DNA of 64,000 nucleotides from Siphonodentalium dalli (taxonomy: Eukaryota > Mollusca > Scaphopoda > Gadilida > Siphonodentaliidae): assembly GCA_032622095.1 (NCBI GenBank), contig CP136061.1:25050991-25114990 (forward strand), given 5' to 3'. Below the pieces are notes generated by a model. It made no database searches and was not told where the DNA came from. It saw nothing but the letters and a program-made list of their open reading frames with translations. Numbering within the stretch: the stretch's first letter is position 1; the number at the start of each line of letters is the position of its first letter. Positions 24,801-36,800 of the stretch are shown here, piece by piece. Made by a program: the position numbers and the translations under genes.

Positions 24801-27800
24801 AATATCACACACACACACACACATATATATATGGGAGTTTTACCATTTTTACAATAAAGCAACTGATAGAGATCATATTTGGGATTTTAAAATGTTTAAA
24901 TAGAAATACAAGTGGGTGTAAAAAATGGTTTTGTCTGTTTTGACACCACCAACTATCATGGCATATCTTCCTACTTATTGTTAACAATCCCCACCATCCC
25001 CTCCTTTTAGCTCAACTTGCAACAACAGGCCACTGCCCTCAACTGGTCATCAACATACTCTATGTGGGTCTTCGTGATTATCTCTGGATTACCCCGGAAA
25101 TTAGTTTTGAAATATGACAGCCATTTTGAATTTCACATTTGAATCCATCGGCACACTCTGCAGCCACAATTTATTAGAGCAATCTGCTTACAATTTACAG
25201 TCATGTTTAGGTTCATGTTTGGATGGACGTTATCGAATTTGAACGATTAATGATTAATGATTAATGCTGGCAGCCATCTTGGATTTTACTCTTTTCACAA
25301 CTAAATCCAGCCAGCCAGCCAGCCAGCCAGCAGTTTTCATCATATGATATTCCAATGTCAATGATTCTTCCAGTTTTAACAAAACAATGCACAGCAACTA
25401 TAATTGAAATTAAATCTGCTGGGCGTGACAGCCCTGTTGAATGTTCTGAATGGTGTATGGTAACTAATTTGTTTCAATCCAAATTATAAATATTGGTATA
25501 TTCATAGATATAAATGTTGCCACCAACTGTGGATCTGACAGTTAGGCCATTAAAACATAAATACCTGTGTTATTGGGTAGTTATATATGGGAAACTTGAT
25601 GAGGGTGAAGGCTTTTTTATCAGTCCTCGTCCGTCCGTCGGTCAACATCTTCTCAAGAACCGCAAGTCAGAAATGAGTTATATATATTGTGGATGGTCCC
25701 CAGGTGACTAGGATTCTGACTTGTTCAAATCGTGTCACCGGGCCAAAAAAAGGGGCCAAGCTTGGGGCGTAACTTTTCCGTCCATAGTAATTATTAAAAC
25801 ATCTGCTCAAGAACCATCGGGGCTATTTAGCTAATATTTGGAATGGAAGGTCCTTGAGTGACAGGGATACAAATGTTTTTAAACTGGGTCACCGTGTCAC
25901 ATAAAGGCGGAGCCAGGGACATAACTGTTATATCCATAGTAATACTTAAGATGTCTTCTTATCAAGAACCATCATGCCTATTCAGCTTATATCTGGTACG
26001 AAGAGTCATTGGGTGACTGGGATTCAGATTGGTTCAAATGAGGTCACCGGGTCAACGTGGTGGAGCCAGGTTTATAACTCGTTCCCTCTATAGTATTATT
26101 AAAACACATTCTAAAGAATCACCAGGCCTATTCAGCTTATATTTGATAAGGAACATTGGGTGAATGATACAGATTTGTTCAATATGGGTAGAACCAGGGA
26201 CATAACTATTTTTTCCTCAATAGTTATTCTTAAAAATATTTCTCACGAGCCATCGGTCATATTAGCCAATATATAGTACGGGAGGTTCTTGGGTTAGATT
26301 TGTAAAAATGGGTCCGACCAGTCAAGAAATTGCGTTTTGGTGTGTAGGGTACATGGATAGTTGGGAATCGAATATGTTTGAATGTGGTCGGCCATTAAAA
26401 AAGGAAGAGGGCATGCCAAGTTGAAGGCATCACTTACAATCTAAGGGGGTGCAAAGGAACTTGGGAATATGTTTGCTCAGTTGGGAGGGGACACCCTATG
26501 GACTATGTGGGGGGGGGGGGGGGGTCAGGCTTGCTGTTGAAAGTTTCAAGGTCAACGGAGACCCTCTAGCGACGTCCCTGTTTAGAACTACTTGTTCTTA
26601 AGTGATTAGGATATGTTCTAACTGTTGTGATCTTCAGAGTCCGAGTATTCTCAGTCTTTTCAGTCAGGCGAGCAACTCAACAGTTATTATTTGACTATCT
26701 TGTACGAAGTCCACAGCTGAGACTTCACATTACGCCAGTAGCCTTTTCGGCAAATCCTAAGAGTCGCAAAGCATCATATTCCCTCAATCCATGGTGCCAT
26801 AGTCTACTCTATATTCATAATATTAGAGACTGCCTGATAGCACAGCCGTTTTGCCTATATACCCACTATTTTAGTGGCAGATCCCATCATTTCATGGTTT
26901 GCTTGGGTATTTTGAGATATTTAAAAACATGCAAAAATTGTAATTGTTCAAGTTATTTGCCAGCCGGGTTTTGTAAATGGTCCATGCTGTCGGAGAAAAT
27001 TCAATATATTCCATATTTTAATTAAAAGCCTACAAATGAAAAAACTATAAGGGGGTTCTGTTGACAGATTATGTTGATCTGACCTTGATCAATCTCATCC
27101 CATCCGGATAATAACCTCCAACAATGTTCAGCTTGATGTCATTACACCAGTATGCCATGTTTCATGCTTTAGATACTATAGTCACGATTCATGTGATTCT
27201 TAAGTGACTCCGCTATTTGTAAGGATTAGGAAACACATTACTTAAGGGATCCAGCTGTATGTAAAAAATAGGAATATGAAATGATCCCAGTTAGATGTGA
27301 GAATAGGGTAAACGTGGCATGATAATTTCTTAATTTCTCTCTGTACTATTGACTGGTCGTGATTTAAAATATTTCCTAATTTAGCCCCAAAAATTATTTT
27401 CCCCCGTTAGTTACCTTGACATATGTGGACTATCCTGATTGGCTGAAAGCACTAATATGCAGATTTGCGATGGTTGAAAGGTATTGTGGGGCATATAATA
27501 TCAATTACATTATTTAGCCACAACAAAACAGCAGTTAATTGATCATTATGCCATTGTTCTGATATATGACCTTTGTCCTCTGACCTTGAAATACGACTCC
27601 CCCATCGGACACCATATCCCAAAGGTGCTTCTATAACTAAGGATCCTATATGTGAAGTTTCATGCTTTAGTATAAACATAAAAATAAAATCTTGTTTATT
27701 TGGGTCTGATGTTCCCTTAATTCGGAGTTGGATCATGACAAGGCTCATTTGGGTTTTCAACTTTTCTCCAAATATGTTATGCCATTGCCATGGAAATCAT

Positions 27801-30800
27801 ATGTTATCGTGACTTAAGTACTGCCATAAATACTATAAAACTTAGTACTTAAAATGTGACTAAATATAAAATATAAATGCTGTGACATGTTGACCCTGAA
27901 CGTCTTGTATCAAGTATATCATATCGAATTGAACGTGGTGATTGTGTTCAAATGTTTGTGTATTATGAAGAGGATTGCTTTTATGATTAACACATGTGCT
28001 ATGAGTAGCGATATATGAGATATTTATAAAACAAATATATAAACAATTACCTTTTTCCAATGACCTTGGCCTAAGCAATTGACATTGACCATATACGTAC
28101 TATGGCTTAGTCCGTTCGGTGGACAATTAATGGCAATATGAGTTCCCATCATTTCTTCAAACACAAGGCTCATCGGGTTACCAAAAGTGGGAATTTTCAA
28201 CTGTTCTCCAAAAATTTAATGCCGTTGCCATGGAAACCAGATTTTATCCTGATACATGATCCCTCGATCACAGAGGCACCCCTCCAAAACGTCTGCACTA
28301 TAACCAATGAACACATGCTTTAGTTGCTGAAGTCACAAAATCATATTTATTTTTGGGCTGATGGTCTTTTAAGGGTAATGTATCGTGACATGTACTGCCA
28401 CAAATACTATAAAAACTAGTACTTAAAATGTGATTATGTATAAACTAAATGCTGTCACCTGTTGACAGTTTCTGTAGTATACCAAATGCTACATATAACA
28501 AATTAAACACCGTGATTGCGCCCTACTTTGTTTGTACATTATACTGGGGATTGATGTTATGACTAAGGCACAAGGGGTAGCGGAATATGAGACAATTATA
28601 AAAAATAGACCAAAATATCACATTTTTTTCAATGACCTTGACCTTAGTAATTGACCTTGGGCCTATATGATATAGTGGCTCAGTCCGTTTGATAGAAACA
28701 TTATTGGCAGTATGAATTAACATCATTTCTTTAAACACAAGGCTCGTTGGTTCTCAACAGTGGCCTTTTTAAATTTGTCTCCAAATATTTGATGCCGTTG
28801 CCATGGAAACCTGATTTTATCCCGATACAGGATCCCCCCACCCGGGCACCCCTCCAAAAAGTTTTCCCTATGAATAAGCAACATTATCTTTAAAGTTTCA
28901 GGCTTTAGTCACTAAATTCACGATTAAACCCCTAAGAGACTCCACTGTCATACCCATCTATTAACGGGTACTCGGGATTCATATCAATCTGTTAACGGGT
29001 ACTCGGGATTCATACCAATCTGTTAACGGGTACTCGGGATTCATACCAATCTGTTAACGGGTACTCGGGATTCATACCCATCTGTTAATGGGTACTCGGG
29101 ATTCATACTCATTACCTTAAAAGTACTCATGATACACACCCCTCTGTTAACGGGTATATATACTCGGGATTAATACCAATCTGTTAACGGGTCCTCGGGA
29201 TTCACACCCATCTGTTAACGCCTTAACGGGTACTCGGTATTCATACCATCTGTTAACGGGTACTATGGATGCATGCCCCTCTGTTAACGGTACTCAGGAT
29301 TCACACCCATCTGTTAAAGGGTACTCGGGATTCATACCCATCTGTTAACGGGTACTCGGGATTCATACCCCTCTGTTAACGGGTACTCGGGATTCATACC
29401 CCTCTGTTAACGGGTACTCGGGATTCATACCAATCTGTTAACGGGTCCTCGGGATTCATACCCATCTGTTAACTTGTTCTCGGGATTGACATCCATCTGT
29501 TAACGGGTACTCGGGATTCATACCCATCTGTTAACGGTACTCAGGATTCATACCCATCTGTTAACTGGTACTCGGGATTCATACGCATCTGTTAACGGGT
29601 ACTCAGATTCATACCCATCTGTTAACGGGTACTCGATATTCATACACATCTGTTAACGGGTACTCGGGATTCATATCCCTCTGTTAACGGGTACTCAGGA
29701 TTCATACCCATCTGTAAACAGGTACTCGGATTCACACCCATCTGTTAACGGGTACTCGGGATTCATACCCCTCTGTTAGCGGTACTCAGGATCCGGACCC
29801 ATCTGTTATCGAATACTCGGGATTCATACACATCTGTTAACGGGTATTCGGGATTCACACCCATTTGTTAACGGGTACTCGAGATTCATATGCATCTGTT
29901 AACGGGTACTCGGGATTCATATCAATCTGTTATGGGTACTCGGGATTAATACCCACCTGTTTTATGGTACTCAGGATTCATACCCATCTGTTAGCGGGTA
30001 CTCGGGATTCATACCCATCTGTTGACGGGTACTCGGGATTCATACCCCTCTGTTAACGGGTTCTCGGATTTATACCCCTCTGTTAGCGGGTACTCGAGAT
30101 TCACACCCCTCTGTTAACGGGTACCCGTGATTCATACACATCTGTTAATGGGTACCCGGGATTCATACCCCTCTGTTAACGGGTTCTCTGATTCATACCC
30201 CTATGTTAACGGGCACCCGGGATTCATACCCCTCTGATAACGGGTACCCGTGATTCATACCCCTGTGTTAACGGGTACTCGAGATTCATACCCATATATT
30301 ACCGGGTACTCGGGATTCACACCCATCTGTTAACGGGTACCCGTGATTCATACCCTCTGTTAACGGGTTCTCGGATTCATACCCCTCTGTTAACGGGTAC
30401 TCCGGATGCATACCCCTCTGTTAACTGGTACTCGGGATTCATACCCATCTGTTAACGGGTACTCGAATTCATACCCCTCTGTTAACGGGTACTCGTGATT
30501 CATATGCCCATTTTCACCTTTCAGCAACAATGCTGTTACATCTCGCTTTTATATAGCATCACATTTTTCAATTTTGCCTTAGCCTTAATGACATATTCTG
30601 ATGTAATTAAGCAAACTCCATGCAGGGTTTACCTCCCTTGATGAATTGGTAACCGCGACATTCTACCCACATTTGGTGGACTTCCGCGATATTAAGATAT
30701 ATATTCTAAGCGAGCAGAACAACATATATATACTGCCCATATTAAGCACCCAAAATATCGCAGAGAATGCGTGTAAATTCGCACCATGAGTTTGGAAAGT

Positions 30801-33800
30801 CCCACTATAACAAAAGAACAATATTGCAAAACGGTGTGATTTGGATCCCCGATTATTTTATCAACACAAATGTCTAAACGCAAATGTAGGACATTGTCAC
30901 GACAACGCGCATGGCAAGTCAAACACAATAATTCTAATTTGCTGCAATTTTGACGAGTAGCTTGCGAAAATCGTTAACAAAACTACCGCTTTGATTCTCC
31001 AATCTGTCATTAAGTTTTTAGTGCTGGAATTGTTCTCAACCCAAATAGGAAATTAGACTTTGGGGCGATCGGTTTTCGCCATTTTGGTTGGAAAACCCAC
31101 GCTAAATATAGAAACCACAGACTAGTACCCAGCCGGTAACAGCGTCAGAACGGGAGTTCACTGTTAGAAAATACTATCGGTATAACTGTGTCGAATCTTC
31201 GAAACCGACGGTCCAAAACCGTTTCATCAGTTGTACGGTGAATCACCGTTGTTTTATATGCCCATGAAAATGGTCTAAGTTAAAAAACATTCGTGATTCA
31301 AAGTTGAATCCGTCAAATTTCAATTGTATATTTACTGGCGACCAAATTATAAACGCAATCGTCGCAATGACTCTCCCATTACAGCTCCCAGAATTCAAAC
31401 TAAAAATGTGTTTTCAATGGAAGGGGAATAACTCTTTATCATATCTTTAAAATAGAGAGTTATTCCCCTCCATTGAAAATAACACACTTTTCCACAACAA
31501 AACCAGATGGAATTTAAGCACAATAACACTTCGGTAACTCAACAAAAACAACATGTTCACAGTTTATTACCCCGGATAAGTTAATAATACAATGTTTCGG
31601 ACCTTCATCTTTCAATTGTTCTTCTATTGGGGCCTTTTTCTGTTTAATTGGAAATATTCAGAAACTAATGTGAGGAGGACCGCGAAATTTCTAGGGAATG
31701 TAGGCACCTAAGGGATACTGAAAATGAAGATATCGCGAGTTCGGCCCAATGCTTCATCACGGATTGAAATTAAAACATATATATTGTCTTCACTATTATT
31801 ATTATTAAAATACTCGACACTTTTACAATCACTATATTTCGCAAAGAATGAGCAGTAGCACACTAAAGGTTGGTACGTATGTTGGGGCAATTGAGTTGTA
31901 TGCCTTAGTCGCATAATGAATATTTTCCGTGCTTTCCTCGCGAAGTTATCTCCCTTTATCTGAAAAAATGCCATTTTACTATCTCGGAAATTATGAGGAG
32001 CAGAGCATCCAAATTTGGACCATATGCACACCTCGATATGCCATAGTGGCCACGGGCATCAAAACTTGTTAGCGCGCTTTCCCTGCAGAGTTACCGCCCA
32101 TAGATAGGCACACCTCATACACCAGGATGTATAATGTGTGTTTTTATGGCATATTCTGAATGGGAAGAGTGATTCGGACCCAAATGTACCGCTTAAAAGT
32201 TTTTTCTCCCCGACCTTTCCGCTATACGGGGAATGGAACAATTGCACCTATTTCCCCCGCCAAATCCAAACGGGCTAATGAAAGAGCAAGATAATGCCGT
32301 AGCAGGTACGTCAGCATGCTGTACGTACGCCTCCAACGTTTGACCGCTATACTCTAAAAGCAACCTGCCCAACGGATAGTGCGAGTCGGGGTGGGTTGAG
32401 ACTTTTGGAAAATTCCACCGAAAATCGTAAAAGGGGAAACTTCACACTTTGAGATACAATTTTGACTAGTACATCTGATGGGTATTGTTCACGCCCATCT
32501 AGAGTGCGATTTTCAAATTTTCAGAGGGAACGGTTTACACGCGACAACGCTATATAACATAAATACGTATACTTAAGTAATCTATCACTAACCTGCTGTC
32601 TCTGTCTCGCAGTGGTCGCCGCTGAACCCCAGTGGACAGGAACAGTATGTGCCATTCTGCAGTACACCCCCGTTTAAGCAGGAGAACATCTGCAATTAAT
32701 GAAACTAACATAATGCAAACAAGATGGCCACTAATACAAAATATGTTAGGATGAAGTATGTAGCGACCCTGAGATCACCACAAAACACGAATAAGATACA
32801 GAAAATACACACGAGGGCTTGCACGGCATACACTTGGTAAGTATATATGCATGCACTACACACGAATGACATTTATACATGTACACTTAGTACATATTGA
32901 AGTTATACAACGTGTGACATACATTCGTGTGCACTTTGTACCTAATCAATGTCTACACACGAGTGACATACATACATGCAAACTTATTACATAATCGAGC
33001 TCTATAACGTGTGTCATGCATATATGTACACTTAGTACATTGTCAATGTATATACACTTGTGACAGGCATAAATATGCACGTTGTACATAATCAAGGTCT
33101 ACAATGTGTGGTGTGGCAAACATACATGTACGACTTAATACATGTAATATCGTCAATGTATACAAACGTGCGATATGCATGCTTTCAATGTCTACACACG
33201 CGTGACACGCGTGGTTGTACAATACTACACGTACTAGAACAAACTCGGGGTCTACACGCGAGCGATATGCATACATGTACAAGCCCTGCAAACCTTACAT
33301 TTTAGGTCGAACCGAACTTTGAAACCGAATCATCGTCTCGGTTTCGAATCGAACCGAACCTCGAACCTCGAATCCAAACACCGACATTGTTGTCGTAGAC
33401 TCAGGATAGAGTGGACAGTCAGAAATGTCAGTAGACATTATTATAGTAAAATCAACGGTTATTTAATTATTGCCCATCTATACTATAAGATAACTACACA
33501 ACAAAGAATTATTTTATATTGGAGATTGGTAGTCTGTTTATTCGTCCGCGACTTTGGTTTCAAATCTACGTATTTTGTATTCTGATATTTTCTGTTTTTG
33601 CAAGCGAATACGATTGTTTATCGGTAAAGTAGCATACATGTACGTAGGGTCCCAAATCAGCACTGTACAGGGGGAATTTTATCTTGTAAATAAATTAAGT
33701 ACCCGTACGGCATATTATTATTGTAATGTCGACACTCGGTAACTAATAGCGAGTTTGCGATACCCGTTGGACGGGAACGGGTACGGGTAGATCGGTTAAC

Positions 33801-36800
33801 ATCGTCACGCTAACTTGGGTACTTTCGATGTAGCGCATAAAGCGATAACGATTTGGAACGGGTAGATGTGTCACATTGACCGGTAACCTTTCACTACGAT
33901 TTTCTCACCCAAAGGTTCATTAATTCAATGGAATTCCAGTTAGCTATACGTTAATCTATTTATTAAAGATTCCATGGGCAAATATCATAGATAAAGTTGT
34001 CATTTAAACCCAAGTTTTATGTTCAAATTATCGAGGCAGCTTCTAGCACTTAGATAAATACGGAACGCCGATATTTTCACTAACAACTGTGTTCAGTGCA
34101 TTAATGACAGGTTGTGTTAATTGAGTGAGTTGATGGTGCTATAGACGCAGTCTCGACCCAATTGCTGGGACGTGGCTATATATGGTATCCGCATTAGGAA
34201 GGGTGCCCACCTAACTACACCCCTTGAAGTTGAACCATATCAAATTACATGTTTGCGCGTAATTCCATTTGCACATCCCCTGGGCTTTGGTTCCCCCCCC
34301 CCCAACTGGTTCCTCACAACTGCTTGGATAGTAGCATATCCTAAATGAATCAGTAGTCTTTTTTTCACTAGCCGGGTGGGCATATATATAATCCACTGGG
34401 CTGTCATGGAGTACAAAAAATGTGTGAACCTGAAAAATCCTAATATCTTAATATCTAGTGGTCTAACGCCATGCAAATTCACTCCCAATTTTTGTTTCTT
34501 AAATTAATTACCAGTTTCTGACTGACCGCTGACCACTGACCACCCGATCGACTATGGTTCGGCATGGTGTGAGAAATGTTTTAAATTGGAATTTGCTAAA
34601 TCCTAGCATCCAGACTGGCATCAAACTGTCCAAGTGTTGGATTTGTTGAGAGCTGCTGACACCACCCCCCATAAAGGTTGGAAAAATTCCAAAAGTTTCT
34701 GATAGTCATTTCAGTCCAAACTGTTTACCAAAATAAAGGAAATTATACAAATGTTGGTCTAAAAACAACAAATTATCCATTAATAAATTGTTGAAAAATC
34801 AAAGTACGAGAACAAATTCAACCCTTGAAATTTACAAAAAAATTTGTGTCAGGTATATGAAATTTCCAATCTTCAACATTTGACCAAAGTTGGGGTGAGA
34901 CATCCCTGTCGTCACGTCCCTGTCTCTACACATTGTACAAGGGTATCAATATATAGTGGATTTATCCATGTATATATTGCAAATTTGAATACAACCGTTT
35001 AGTTACTTTATCATATGTATGTGGGGACTGGTTTCTCATTTTAATATATATTTACCATCTGAAAGGACATGGCGCATTTGAACCACAGTGCTGGCGTATA
35101 TCGTTTTGGGGATAATACAGGTCGCTAAAGACACGAAATACCTATACAAACGCTACGAAATCTAAGCATAATCAGAGCGAGTTTCAGCTGTTTTCTGTTT
35201 TTCGCATAGAAGTGAAGCAAACGCTCTTTATTCAATCCATATAATAAACAGACTACATTTTAACATATTTTATTGTTACACAAAATAAAGATTACAAACC
35301 AATGTTACTTAAAGGTACTCAACCCGATCAGACGGTTCCCATATCATCAAGTTACAACAACAACAACATTTCTTCAAAATACGCTTGAATCCATTAATTA
35401 AAAAAAAACCGCGTTATTTATCAACATGTTGTTCAACGAAATATGGCCGTATTGTCACGAAATTTGTCCGTGTTACCACTTGAGTTTAGAGTTATCCATC
35501 TTCGTCAATTTTTTCCAAGGCCGTCGGTTTGATGACCCTTTTCTGCCACAAATAATTACACATTTCAAGAAATAACAAACTTCAAAAATCACATATCTGA
35601 TCACTCTGAGCTTTGATGGGTGGGTTCATCGACTCGAATCTAATATTTTTACCCCCACCCGCAAAGCTAAAAAAAATGTAACTTGGGAGTGTTAATTCGG
35701 ATTATGCATCTTTAATATGACTTAATATTCCCCAACTAAAATGAGGGACAAATTCGGTCTCATGTCTGACTAAAGGTACGAGTCGTATATTGTTAGACCC
35801 TGGGTCTAAAACAATACATTTTACACCGAATAGTGGTTGGAAAAATTAACTATATAACGTAATTGTATATTTGTGCTATCATAATCTATTTTCTAAGTCT
35901 AAAAATTTCGACCGAATTATAGTCAACTCTCGACCGGTCTATGACTTGTAGAATCCAATTGTTTTAAATGTTACCAAGATAAGTGAAAGACAAGCACCAC
36001 TACCTTCCTTGATGGAATCAACTGATTATCCTGGTACCCATCTAATCTAAATACAAACTTCCAGCAATCCATAACACTAAGTATATACAACCTCGGCCAA
36101 TAAAGGCAATAGCAATATATCTATATCATAATATTTAGCTTTTCTGTTGCGTTTGGCTCACCATACATTACCAGTCGATGTGATGAATTCTACCCGTAAA
36201 ACAGTTTGCGATTACAAAACGTGTACCGGTACGGGTAGCTACCCGTACGCGTACCCGTACCGGTACCGGTTTGAAATCGCAAACTCGCTAATAACAGACT
36301 CGTCAATCTGTAACTGCGACAACACAATCATGACAAAGATCAAAGCGTGCTGACGTCGTGTTGTAGCAATTAAGTGTCACAACACAAAGCACATCAGGTT
36401 ACCGTAATCATGTCAATCATTTATGCTGATAAACAATGGCCACACCTTCTCCTCACTGTGATTGGTTGACTCCAATTGTTGACACAGAAGGCTGCCCGGA
36501 AATACCTATTTACTTTCCGCCAGTTTATTGAATTCAAAAAAGTTTGTTCGATCTGTATTCATCAATAATCATAACTTTATTATCTCTTTTGTTAGGTATA
36601 ACTATGTCTATTAGTAAAGTTATAAGGAGAATAAAACAAACTTTGACGAGGTAGAACTTTGACTGAGATATAAATGTTACAGTTTTGCTAATTAATTATC
36701 ACGAATTTGACATGTCCGACCGGACCGTTTAGCGGGAGCGGAATAAAGTTATGCCAAAAGACCCGTTCAATGAAATATCACCCAGTTACCCCGCCCGAGT

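Larger units (their letters stand above)
22996..28948. mobile_element. foldback element B between the two 31-bp arrays
   Basis: The left block (about 22996-23870) is an inverted, diverged match to repeated right blocks (27440-27800 partial, 27800-28370, 28370-28930, about 560 bp each). Shared words: gttgccatggaaacc versus ggtttccatggcaac, cttaaaatgtgattatgtat versus acataatcacattttaagta, aaggctcatcggg versus cccgatgagcctt, and ttgaccttgacc-type words. The 31-bp arrays sit at both outer sides in the same orientation. The middle (23870-27440) is nonrepetitive or other repeats. No transposase. Confidence 0.65.

Noticed and set aside
26627-27025. 132-codon plus-strand frame
   Set aside because: No domain, and no splice or start context; it lies in an intron of the lectin gene.
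28949-30505. Regular ~31-bp repeats resembling a CRISPR array
   Set aside because: Units are head to tail without unique spacers, and the sequence is eukaryotic with introns.
31708-32247. Two minus-strand frames as a possible gene
   Set aside because: They cover related, diverged noncoding repeat words and show no domain or splice logic between them.
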